From: TMP-24 sp041397305
GTDB taxonomy: Bacteria > Pseudomonadota > Alphaproteobacteria > Rhodobacterales > Rhodobacteraceae
DNA: 64,000 bases
Direction of reading: 5' to 3'
NCBI GenBank assembly: GCA_041397305.1
Contig: JAWKWX010000003.1
Coordinates: 124,001 to 188,000 of the forward strand
Below are positions 41,521 through 50,871 of this stretch, piece by piece. Each line of letters starts with the position of its first letter. Position 1 is the stretch's first letter. The notes below the pieces were generated by a model, which saw only the letters and a program-made list of their open reading frames with translations, made no database searches and was not told where the DNA came from. Both the position numbers and the translations under genes were made by a program.

Positions 41521-41664
41521 GGCGGCCGGGAGCCGCCGACAATCCCGACCTCTGCTGCCGGTAATGGTGAGTGGCTCCGGTTTCGGCGCTGGGGCGGTGG
41601 GCTGTCTGTCGAGCGCAGGCGGCGAGAAGGCCAAGGATCAGAAGGCTGGAAGCCAATTTTATGG
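41521..41664 (-). CDS. Small lipoprotein, second of a pair, boundaries uncertain
   Basis: A lipoprotein signal KLASSLLILGLLAAC is clear (Cys as lipobox residue). After a shift it continues as ALDRQPTAPAPKPEPLTITGSxEVGIVGG. The start codon reads ATA in front of AAATTG, perhaps ATG originally. The stop is lost in this sequence. It resembles short proline-rich lipoproteins found near argH in related bacteria; function unknown. Confidence 0.45.
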
Positions 41665-41826
41665 GTTGCGAGATCGTCACTCCGACACCCAGAAGGTTGG
41701 TCCGGACCGAAGGGGCGACTCACCCCGTCCGGCGTGAGGCGGACATTGGCATGGGCGCGCGGTTGCGAACAGGCGGCAAGAGCCGCCAGACAGGCGATCG
41801 CGCGCGCTCACCCTGAAGCAGATCAT
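41657..41826 (-). CDS. Small lipoprotein downstream of argH, frameshifted
   Basis: The ATG at 41826 overlaps the argH stop. In shifted frames the peptide reads AIACLAALAACSQPRAHANVRLTPDGV, then VAPSVRTNLLGVGVTISQP. The first hydrophobic stretch with AAC is a lipoprotein signal, and the end LGVGVTIS recalls a family of about 50-residue Rhodobacteraceae lipoproteins of unknown function. Translational coupling to argH is likely. Confidence 0.45.
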
Positions 41827-43230
41827 CCGAGCTGCCCTTTCCAGCGTGCGATCTGGGCGCGGACCTGCGAAGGCGCCGCTGTACCGCCGTGGCTTTGCCG
41901 CGAGGCCACGGAATTACGGACGCCGAGCACCGAATAGATTTCCTGCGTGATGCCCGCATGGACAGAGTTCATCTCAGGCTCAGATCGGGCAGGTCGCAGC
42001 CTTTCTTTTCGGCCATGCGCCACCAGAGAGCCGGTCACATGGTGCGCCTCGCGGAACGGCAGGCCGAGCGCGCGGACGAGCCAGTCGGCGAGGTCGGTCG
42101 CGGTCGAAGCCGCGAGCAGGCGGCACGCTCCAGATTGGCGCGGTTGGCAGTCATGTCCCGGACCATGCCCTCCATCGCCGCAAGGGCAAGCATCAAGGTG
42201 TCGGCGTCGAAAGACCTGTTCCTTGTCCTCCTGCATGTCCTTCGAATAGGCCGGCCAGCGCAGGCCCTTCTTCATCACGGTGAAAGCGCGACGGTCGCGG
42301 CCGAGGATGCGGCCGATCTTCGCCCGGATCAGCTCTGGCCGCGTCGGGGTTCTTCTTCTGCGGCATGACCGAGGAGCCGGTCGAGAACCGGTCGGAAAGC
42401 GTGACGAAGCGGAACTGGGCAGAGGACCAGATCACCAGCTCTTCGGCGAAGCGCGACAGGTGGACCGCGCAGATCGAGGCGGCCGAGAGGAATTCCAGGG
42501 CGGGTTGCGGTCACTGACCGCATCCAGAGAATTGCCATGGGACGGTCGAAACCCAACGCCTTCGCCGTCATGTGCCGGTCGGATGGGGAAGCCGGTGCCC
42601 GCGAGCGCTGCGGCGCCGAGGGGGCTTTCGTTCATCCGGGTCCGCGCATTTGCGGAAGCGGCCGACATCGCGGCCGAACATCTCGACATAGGCCATCATG
42701 TGATGACCCCAGGTCACCGGCTGGGCGGTCTGCAGATGGTGAAGCCCGGCATGACCCAGTCCGCCTCACCTCGGCCTGCGCGAGAAGTGCTTTGCAGGGC
42801 GGTGGGTGCCGAGGGATTGCCGCATCGGCCTGATCGCGGACCCAGAGGCGGAAATCGGTCGCGACCTGTCGTTGCGCGACCGCGCGGCGTGTGCAGCCGC
42901 CCGGCCGGTTCGCCGATCACCCCTTTCAGCCGCGCCTCGACATTCATGTGAATATCCTCGGAGCGCCGTCCTGAATTGGAACTTTCCCGCCTCGATCTCT
43001 GACAAGACCGTGAGCAGCCCTTCCCCGATCGCCTCGGCATCCTTATCAGTGAGGATACCCTGCGCCGCGCAGAGCATCGCGGCATGGGCGCGGCCGTTTA
43101 CGATGTCCTCAGGCAGAGCCGCCGGTCGAATGAGATCGAGGCATTGATCGCCTCCATGATCGTCCGGCCCGGCGGCGAAACGCCTGCCCCACATCGCATT
43201 CGCGGCCTTGGAGGTTTTCTGGTCGGTCAT
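41823..43230 (-). CDS. argH: Argininosuccinate lyase, frameshifted
   Basis: It splits argininosuccinate into arginine and fumarate. The start MTDQKTSKAANAMWGRRFAAGPD at 43230 is the family N-terminus. Later frames give EDIVNGRAHAAMLCAAQGILTDKDAEAI, EDIHMNVEARL, HTARSRNDR, DWVMPGFT-HLQ, GFDRPMANSLDAVSDR, the signature SSVMPQKKNPDAA (catalytic Ser loop), GLPLAYSKDMQEDKEQV and the end SQVRAQIARWKGQLG. The span of about 1,408 bases fits about 465 residues. It diverges from the tlpA-like gene. Confidence 0.9.
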
Positions 43231-43252
43231 GGCCGGCTCTTTCGGAGGTATC

Positions 43253-43808
43253 ATGCGGTTTCTCGTCCGGTTCGTCCTCTACACGTCCCCTTCGCGTTCG
43301 GTGCAAACGCTGCCTCGCGGACATGGCGCTCGACCGGCCGGCCGAGGCTGCCCTTCGTCGCCGATGACCTGGCCCGGCTGGTGCCGGCGATATGCCGCCG
43401 CCCTGCCAGAGGCCGCGCTGATCGATGAGACCGACGCACCGCGCAGCCTGGAGGCGTACAGGGGCAAGGTCATCCTGGTGAACTTCTGGGCGACCTGGGT
43501 GCGCGCCCTGCCGGGCCGAACTTGCCTCGCTCGACCGGCTCGAAACGGCACTGGGTGGCGAGGATTTCGCCGTCGTCACCATCGCCACCGGCCGCAACCC
43601 CGCCAGCCATCCAGAAACTCTTCACCGAAGAAGGCATCACCCGCTCGCCGATGCTGCGCGACCCTGGACATGACCTTCGCGTGCCTCGGTGTGCCTCGGC
43701 CCGCCGGTCAGTCAGATCGTCGACCGTGAAGGCCGCGAGATCGCGCGCCTGACCGGCGATGCGGTCTGGGACGGGCCGGAGGCACAGTCGCTTCGCCGCA
43801 GGCGCTGA
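43253..43808 (+). CDS. TlpA-like thiol:disulfide interchange protein, frameshifted
   Basis: The start MRFLVRFVLYT after GGAGGT begins an export signal. Then follow AALPEAALIDETDAPRSLEAYRGKVILVNFWATW, the active site, FAVVTIATGRNP, IQKLFTEEGITRSPMLRDP and SQIVDREGREIARLTGDAVWDGPEAQSL. The sequence TGGGTGCGCGCCCTGC at 43496-43511 has one G too many; without it the site reads WCAPC, the normal CxxC. It is the common divergent neighbour of argH. The end is approximate. Confidence 0.83.
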
Positions 43809-43947
43809 TCGCGCCTCGACCGCCAGATATCCGCAACGGCAGCCCCGCTTTCCCCGCCGAGAGGCGCCAAAACCCTTTCCTTCGCGACGTTCTGATCATA
43901 GAGAGCAGACGTTGCGATGAGGGGGCCGATACAAGCGAAGGGCGAAC

Positions 43948-44754
43948 ATGGCGCATATCATCGTCGTGGGGAACGAAAAGGGCGGGTCCGCAACGACCAT
44001 GCATGCATGTGGCGACGGCGCTTTGCCGCATGGGGCACCGGGTCGGCGCACTTGACCTCGATCTGCGCCAGCGCAGTTTCGGACGCTATATCGAGAACTG
44101 GCTGGCCTATCTGCGCAAGGAAGGCCTGAGCCTGCCCACGCCTGATTACCGCGATCTTCCCGAAGTGGATCAAGCAGCGCTCGCCCTGGGGGAAACGCCT
44201 TCGACCGGCAGGCTTTCCGGCGCTGTCGCCGGGCTGAGCGGATTGCGATTTCATTATCATCGACTGCTCCTGCGCCGCAGCTGACACGCGCCTGAGTTTT
44301 CATCGCCCATTCCCTGGCCGACACGCTGATCACGCCGCTCAATGACAGTTTCATCGATTTCGACCTGCTCGCGCGCATCGACCCTGAATCGAGCCGGGTC
44401 ACCGGCCCGTCGATCTATTCGAAATGGTCTGGTCGGCGCGCCAGCTGGCGCGCGCGGGCCTGGAAGCCCATCGACTGGATCGTGCTGCGCAACCGCCTCG
44501 GCGCGCAGCAGATGCACAACAAGAAGAAGGTGGGCGAGGCGCTGGAACAGCTGTCGAAGCGCATCGGCTTCCGCGTGGCGCCGGGATTTTCCGAGCGGGT
44601 GATCTTCCGCGAGCTCTTCCCGCGCGGTCTCACCCTGCTTGATCTGCGCGACGTGGGCGTCGAGAGCCTGAACATCTCGAACGTCGCGGCGCGTCAGGAA
44701 GTGCGCGACCTGATGAAGGAACTGGGCCTGCCGGGCGTCACGATCAATTTCTGA
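43948..44754 (+). CDS. mipZ: Division plane positioning ATPase MipZ, frameshifted in first two thirds
   Basis: ParA/MinD-type ATPase that forms a gradient from the ParB-bound pole and blocks FtsZ there. It begins MAHIIVVGNEKGGS; then HVATALCRMGHRVGALDLDLRQRSFGRYIENWLAYL, GLRFHYHR (from DCDFIIID) and LADTLITPLNDSFIDFDLLARIDPES. It is fully open from about 44482 (MHNKKKVGEALEQLSKRIGFRVAPGFSERVIFRELFPRGLTLLDL). The deviant Walker A GKGGxGKST is shortened in this sequence (GGSATT), so bases are missing around 44000. Confidence 0.88.
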
Positions 44755-44775
44755 CGCCCGCGTGGCGGCAAATCG

Positions 44776-44937
44776 TCAAGCAGCAAGCCGGGCGCGGCGG
44801 AAGAGATCCGGCCGTGCCTTCGCCGGGCGGCGGCGCTGTTCGGCCTTTTCAAGCGATTGGAGGCGCAGCTCGAATGTGTCAGCCTCTTCGGACTTGCGAC
44901 GCGAGAAGGGCGCCATAAGCATAGCCAGAATTTTCAT
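44776..44937 (-). CDS. Small hypothetical protein, 53 residues
   Basis: An open frame starting MKILAMLMAPFSRRKSEEAD and ending in an arginine-rich RPDLFRRARLAA. It has a short hydrophobic N-terminus and a charged helical tail (LRLQSLEKAEQRRR). It is convergent with mipZ, ending 21 bases after it. I do not recognise a family. The codon pattern is GC3-rich as in neighbouring genes, which supports coding, but the length leaves doubt. Confidence 0.4.
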   Translation of the reverse strand: MKILAMLMAPFSRRKSEEADTFELRLQSLEKAEQRRRPAKARPDLFRRARLAA

Positions 44938-45263
44938 TTCAATCCGCCTTTCCGCGCCCCTGGAACGGTTCTACCCCCCGGACATGGCCCAAAAGTGGCG
45001 GAGTTCGGGCCGATTGGGGCTGATGTGCGAATGGATTGTTTTCGGGGAATCAACTGCGGGTGGACGCTAAGTAATCCTGAACGGTCGCGAACAGGACATC
45101 CGACCTCGGGCGCACTATGACCGATCCGTCCGTCATATTGACGCGAGGTTTGTAGCAGACTGCACCGAAATATGCTTGTCACCCTCTGTCAGGCGACTAC
45201 TCTCCTCACACTTTCGCCGTGCGGGACAGGCACGCGACCCACCAGATAACAAGGGAGGCCCCT
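44938..45263. other. Upstream region of the opp operon
   Basis: About 325 bases without a gene; less GC-rich than its surroundings. TTGACG at about 45138 could be a -35 element, but I see no good -10 box at the right distance. The region should hold the oppA promoter, as oppA has a strong ribosome site (GGGAGG) at its end. Confidence 0.4.
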
Positions 45264-46880
45264 ATGAAACAGAGGCTGCTACTTTCCACCATTCTCAGCG
45301 CCGCGCTCGCCATTCCGGCAGTGGCCGCGAACGTGCCCGAGGGCACCGCGCTGGCCGAGAATCAGGCCTACAATTACTGGATGCTTGACGCGATCAAGTC
45401 GCTCGATCCGCAGATCGTCTCCTCGGTCGAGGACAGCGATGCCGTCCGTTCGCTGATGGAAGGCCTTTATAACGAGGACGGCGACGGCAACCTGGTGCCG
45501 GGCGTGGCGCTCAGCCACGACCTGTCGGAAGACAAGACCACCTACACGTTCCACCTGCGCCCCGAGGCGAAATGGTCGAACGGCGATCCGGTGACCGCGG
45601 GCGACTTCGTCTATGCCTGGCGCCGCCTGGCCGATCCGGCGACCGCGTCGGAATATGCCTGGTACATGGAACTGATGCAGGTTGTGAACGCCTCCGAAAT
45701 CACCGCGGGCGAGAAGAAGCCCGAGGAACTGGGCGTGACCGCGATCGACGATCACACGCTTGAAGTGAAGATCCTCGCACCGCTGCCCTATTTCCCGAAG
45801 ATGCTGACCCACACGTCGGTCTTCCCGGTCAACCAGAAGGTGGTCGAGCAGTTCGGCGCCGACTGGACCAAGCCGGGCAATTATGTCGGCAACGGCGCCT
45901 ACACGCTGAAAGATCACATCGTCGGCGAAAAGATCGTGATGGAAAAGAGCGAGACCTACTGGGATGCCGCTCACACCGTCATGTCGCCGATCACCGGCCT
46001 GACCATCAACGACGAGAATGCGGCCCTGACGCGCTACGAAGCGGGCGAGCTTGACCGCACCACCGTTCCGGCCGGCCAGTATCCGCGTCTGAAGGAACAG
46101 TTCCCGGATGAGGCAACCTCGACGCCCTATTCCTGCTCCTACACCTATGTCTTCAACCTCGCCGAAGGTAAGGGCAATCCGGCCCTGCACGACGTCCGCG
46201 TCCGCAAGGCGCTGTCCTACGCGCTGGACCGCGACATCGTGGTGAACAACATCCTGCAAGGGGGCCAGAAGCCCGCCTACAGCTGGACCCACTGGGCGAT
46301 GAACGGCTTCACCATGCCCGACATCGACTATTCGCACTGGACCCAGGCAGAGCGCGATGAAAAGGCAAGGGCGCTTCTGGCGGATGCGGGCTTTGGCGCG
46401 GACAATCCGCTGAAGATCACGCTGAACTACAACACGTCGGAAGCCCACCAGAAGATCGCGGTCGCCGTCCAGCAGATGTGGAAGCAGAAGCTGGGTGTCG
46501 AGATGACCCCGCAGAACTTCGAATGGAAGGTCCATACCGACAAGATGAACGCGGGCGACTTCGAAATGGCCCGCTACGCCTGGTGCGGCGATTACAACGA
46601 AGCCTCGACCTTCCTCGATCTCTGGGCGAGCTACTCGGGCAACAATGATGCGAAATATTCGAACCCGGAATATGACGCACTGCTGAAAGACGCCAAGACC
46701 GCGGCCGATCCCGGGCCGGACTATACCAAGGCCGAACAGATACTGAATGAGGACATGCCGATCATCCCGATCTACCATTATGCCAAGGTCGACATGATCA
46801 AGCCGGACCTCAAGGGCCTGCCGCTGAACAACGTTCAGCAGACCTGGTACGCCAAGGACCTCTACCGTATCAAGAAGTGA
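45264..46880 (+). CDS. oppA: Oligopeptide ABC transporter, periplasmic binding protein OppA
   Basis: A 538-residue family 5 solute-binding protein. The signal peptide is MKQRLLLSTILSAALAIPAVAA, cleaved about residue 22. It has YWMLDAIKSLDPQIVSSVEDSDAVRSLMEGLYNEDGDGNLVPG, the family signature YTFHLRPEAKWSNGDPVTAGDFVYAWRRL and DVRVRKALSYALDRD. These features are closest to OppA/MppA for peptides rather than DppA. GGGAGG lies 6 bases before the ATG. It is first in oppABCDF and separated from oppB by a strong hairpin, which usually makes the binding protein more abundant than the membrane parts. Confidence 0.95.
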   Translation: MKQRLLLSTILSAALAIPAVAANVPEGTALAENQAYNYWMLDAIKSLDPQIVSSVEDSDAVRSLMEGLYNEDGDGNLVPGVALSHDLSEDKTTYTFHLRPEAKWSNGDPVTAGDFVYAWRRLADPATASEYAWYMELMQVVNASEITAGEKKPEELGVTAIDDHTLEVKILAPLPYFPKMLTHTSVFPVNQKVVEQFGADWTKPGNYVGNGAYTLKDHIVGEKIVMEKSETYWDAAHTVMSPITGLTINDENAALTRYEAGELDRTTVPAGQYPRLKEQFPDEATSTPYSCSYTYVFNLAEGKGNPALHDVRVRKALSYALDRDIVVNNILQGGQKPAYSWTHWAMNGFTMPDIDYSHWTQAERDEKARALLADAGFGADNPLKITLNYNTSEAHQKIAVAVQQMWKQKLGVEMTPQNFEWKVHTDKMNAGDFEMARYAWCGDYNEASTFLDLWASYSGNNDAKYSNPEYDALLKDAKTAADPGPDYTKAEQILNEDMPIIPIYHYAKVDMIKPDLKGLPLNNVQQTWYAKDLYRIKK

Positions 46881-46901
46881 TCTTCTGATCTTCTGATCAA
46901 G

Positions 46902-46926
46902 GCGGCCCCCGAACCCCGGGGGCCGC
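46902..46926 (+). terminator. Intercistronic hairpin between oppA and oppB
   Basis: GCGGCCCCC and GGGGGCCGC make a 9-bp GC-only stem around a short loop, followed by TTTC. It lies 22 bases after the oppA stop. Such hairpins partly end transcription or protect the upstream mRNA, giving excess binding protein over permease. Confidence 0.6.
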
Positions 46927-46959
46927 TTTCGGCCATTTCCCGCGCGCATGGGGGCTTTC

Positions 46960-47883
46960 ATGTTTTCCTACATCATCAAGCGTCTGGTCGTGGCGGTGCC
47001 TACGCTGCTCGTCCTGATGATCCTGTCCTTCCTCCTGATGCACGCCGCTCCGGGCGGGCCCTTCACCTATGAAAAGAAGCTGCCCCCGGAAGTGCTGGCG
47101 AACCTCAATGCCAAATACGGTCTCGACCAGCCGCTCTGGCGGCAGATGATTTCCTACGTCTGGGGGATTGTCGCGCATTTCGATTTCGGCCCGTCCTTCG
47201 TCTACAAGGACCGCGATGTGAACGAGATCATCGCCCAGGGCTTCCCGGTCACGCTGCATTACGGCTCGATCGCCTTCGTGGTCGCCGTGGTCAGCGGCGT
47301 GACGCTCGGCGTCATCGCCGCGATCCGCCAGAATACCTGGATCGACTATATCGCCGTCGGCATATCCATCGGCGCACAGGTGCTGCCGAACTTCGTGATG
47401 GCGCCGGTCCTCGTCCTTGTCTTCGCGCTCTGGCTCGGCTGGCTGCCCGCCGGCGGCTGGGAGGGCGGCGAGATCAGCCATGTCATCCTGCCCGTGATTG
47501 CGCTGGCGACCAGCTACATGGCCTCGATCGCGCGCATTACCCGGTCCTCGATGCTCGAGGTGCTGACCTCGAACCATGTCCGCACCGCCCGCGCCAAGGG
47601 CCTGCCGGAATACAAGGTCATCCTGCGCCACGCGCTGAAACCCTCGCTCATTCCGGTGATTTCCTACCTCGGCCCGGCGTTCGTGGCGATGGTCACGGGA
47701 TCGGTCGTCGTCGACATGTATTTCTCGACCGGCGGCATCGGGAAGGCCTTCGTCGACAGCGCCCTGAACCGCGACTATGCGGTGATGATGGGCATCACCC
47801 TTCTGGTGGGCTTCCTCACCATCCTCTTCAACCTTCTGGTCGATATCCTCTACGCCTGGATCGACCCCAAGATCAGGTATTGA
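46960..47883 (+). CDS. oppB: Oligopeptide ABC transporter permease OppB
   Basis: A 307-residue inner membrane permease starting MFSYIIKRLVVAVPTLLVLMILSFLLMHAAPGGPFT, typical of OppB, with LPPEVLANLNAKYGLDQPLW and the EAA loop VLTSNHVRTARAKGLPEYKVILRHALKPSLIPVI that docks on the ATPases. Six membrane helices. The GGGGGC after an earlier ATG (46948) is a better ribosome site for 46960 than for that ATG. Confidence 0.94.
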   Translation: MFSYIIKRLVVAVPTLLVLMILSFLLMHAAPGGPFTYEKKLPPEVLANLNAKYGLDQPLWRQMISYVWGIVAHFDFGPSFVYKDRDVNEIIAQGFPVTLHYGSIAFVVAVVSGVTLGVIAAIRQNTWIDYIAVGISIGAQVLPNFVMAPVLVLVFALWLGWLPAGGWEGGEISHVILPVIALATSYMASIARITRSSMLEVLTSNHVRTARAKGLPEYKVILRHALKPSLIPVISYLGPAFVAMVTGSVVVDMYFSTGGIGKAFVDSALNRDYAVMMGITLLVGFLTILFNLLVDILYAWIDPKIRY

Positions 47884-47886
47884 GCC

Positions 47887-48813
47887 ATGGCTTTGAGTGC
47901 AATCGACATGAGCGCGCTGGCCGACCGGCTGGCGATGGACGAGGTGAAGGGCCGTTCGCCCTGGGCCGACGCACGCATCCGCTTCTTCAGGAACAAGGCG
48001 GCGGTCGGCGGGGTGATCCTTCTGATCTTCGTGATCCTCTACGCGCTTCTGGGCGAACGGATCGCGCCCTGGTCCTATGAGGACATCGACTGGGGCATCA
48101 TGGGCAATGCCGCCAAGGCCGGCATGCCGTCCTTGGAAAACGGCCATTACTTCGGCGTCGACGACCTCGGCCGCGACCTTTTCGCGCGCACGGCACAAGG
48201 GACGCGCATCTCGATCATCGTGGGCATCGTCGGCGCGGCGATCTCGGTGATCGTCGGGACGTTGTACGGTGCGGTGTCGGGCTATGTCGGTGGCCGCACC
48301 GACCAGATCATGATGCGGATCGTCGATATCCTGCTGGCGATCCCCTTCATGTTCGTCATCATCCTTTTGCTGGTGATGTTCGGGCGGTCGCTTTCCATGC
48401 TGTTCGTCGGCATCGGCCTTCTGTCCTGGCTTTCCATGGCGCGGATCGTCCGCGGCCAGACGCTGACGCTCAAGAACAAGGAATTCATCCAGGCTGCGCA
48501 GGCGGCGGGTGTGCCGGGCTGGAAAATCATCCTTCGCCATATCGTGCCGAACCTTCTGGGCATCGTCGCGGTCTATGCCACGTTGCTGGTGCCCGACATG
48601 ATCCTGACGGAAAGCTTCATCTCCTTCCTCGGCCTCGGCGTGCAGGAACCGCTGACCTCGCTGGGCCGCCTCATTTCCGAAGGGGCCTCGACGATGCGCT
48701 ACGGCACGATCTGGCAGCTGTGGGCGCCCCTGACCTTCTTCATCGTGACCATGTTCGCCTTCTTCTTCGTCGGCGACGGTCTGCGCGATGCGCTCGATCC
48801 CAAGGACCGCTGA
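47887..48813 (+). CDS. oppC: Oligopeptide ABC transporter permease OppC
   Basis: A 308-residue partner permease of OppB with the N-terminal cytoplasmic part (RSPWADARIRFFRNKAAVGGVI), HYFGVDDLGRDLFARTAQGTRIS (OppC/DppC signature) and the EAA loop EFIQAAQAAGVPGWKIILRHIVPNLLGI. It ends with GDGLRDALDPKDR. It starts 3 bases after oppB, which indicates coupled translation. Confidence 0.95.
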   Translation: MALSAIDMSALADRLAMDEVKGRSPWADARIRFFRNKAAVGGVILLIFVILYALLGERIAPWSYEDIDWGIMGNAAKAGMPSLENGHYFGVDDLGRDLFARTAQGTRISIIVGIVGAAISVIVGTLYGAVSGYVGGRTDQIMMRIVDILLAIPFMFVIILLLVMFGRSLSMLFVGIGLLSWLSMARIVRGQTLTLKNKEFIQAAQAAGVPGWKIILRHIVPNLLGIVAVYATLLVPDMILTESFISFLGLGVQEPLTSLGRLISEGASTMRYGTIWQLWAPLTFFIVTMFAFFFVGDGLRDALDPKDR

Positions 48814-48814
48814 C

Positions 48815-49779
<965 letters not shown>

Positions 49780-49783
<4 letters not shown>

Positions 49784-50805
49784 CATCCCAAACCGGCCGA
49801 CCGCTTCTGCAGGTCGAGGACCTGCGCGTCACCTTCCACATTCGCCGCGAAGGCGACATGCCCTGGACCAGGCCGCGCGAGCTGCATGCGGTGGGCGGCG
49901 TGAATTTTGAACTGATGCCCGGCGAAACGCTCGGCATCGTCGGTGAATCGGGCTGCGGCAAATCCACGCTCGCCCGCGCGATCATCCAGATGGTGCCAGC
50001 CTCGGGCAAGGCAGTCTGGGAAGATGGCGTGGACCTTCTGTCGCTGTCGCCTCATCAGATGCTGAAATACCGCTCCGACATCCAGATGGTGTTCCAGGAT
50101 CCGCTGGCGAGCCTCAATCCGCGCATGACCGTGGGCCAGATCATCGCCGAGCCGCTGATCACCCATCACCCCGGCCTTTCGAAGGACGAGGTGAAGCTTC
50201 GGGTGAAGGCGATGATGGACAAGGTTGGCCTCCTGCCCAACCAGATCAACCGCTATCCGCACGAGTTTTCCGGCGGCCAGTGCCAGCGGATCGGCATTGC
50301 ACGCGCCCTGATCGTCGAGCCGAAGCTTCTGATCTGCGACGAGCCGGTCTCGGCGCTCGACGTCTCGATCCAGGCGCAGGTGATCAACCTTCTGATGAAG
50401 CTGCAGCGCGAGCTTGGCCTCGCCATGATCTTCATCGCCCATGACCTGAGCGTGGTGAAACATATCTCCGACCGGGTGATGGTGCTCTATCTCGGCCGCA
50501 CGATGGAAGTGGCGACAAGCGGCGACCTCTACAGCGCGCCGCAGCATCCCTATACCCAGGCGCTCCTCTCGGCGGTGCCGATCCCCGACCCTGCCGCGGA
50601 ACGGGCCAAGCACATGATCCCGCTCGACGGCGATCTGCCCTCGCCGCTGCGCCCACCCTCGGGCTGCGTGTTCCGCACCCGCTGCCCCGTGGCCCAGGCC
50701 CGCTGCGCCGCCGATATTCCTCGCCTGAACATGGGCGACCATCAGGTCGCCTGCCACTTCCCGGGGCCGCTCACCGAAACCGTGAAGGCGATGGAAGAGG
50801 CCTGA
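49780..50805 (+). CDS. oppF: Oligopeptide ABC transporter ATP-binding protein OppF
   Basis: A 341-residue second ATPase with Walker A GESGCGKST, Q-loop MVFQDPLASLNPRMTVGQII, signature FSGGQCQRIGIARAL, Walker B LLICDEPVSALD, switch FIAHDLSVVKHI and the C-terminal CVFRTRCPVAQARC extension. It pairs with OppD. The ATG overlaps the oppD TGA (ATGA). It is the last gene of the operon. Confidence 0.95.
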
Positions 50806-50831
50806 CGCCAGCGCCGAAGCGCGCCTGATGC

Positions 50832-50857
50832 GGAGAAATCTTGCCGAAGATTTTTCC
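50832..50857. terminator. Convergent terminator between oppF and ychF
   Basis: GGAGAAATCTT and AAGATTTTTCC form an 11-bp stem with one G-T pair and loop GCCG. The T run on the plus side and the A run on the complement let it serve both converging genes; oppF ends 27 bases before it and ychF 15 bases after it. Confidence 0.6.
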
Positions 50858-50871
50858 GGCCCTGCGTCGGC

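Noticed and set aside
23790..44480. A degraded genomic island full of pseudogenes
   Set aside because: The damaged genes are conserved housekeeping genes in standard order and at nearly full span; errors in the sequence explain this better than decay.
45130..45170. TTGACG as a sigma-70 promoter of oppA
   Set aside because: No acceptable -10 hexamer lies 16-18 bases downstream, so it is mentioned only as a possibility.
45279..46961. A 560-codon frame antisense to oppA
   Set aside because: It is a shadow of an intact 538-residue binding protein with signal peptide and family signature.
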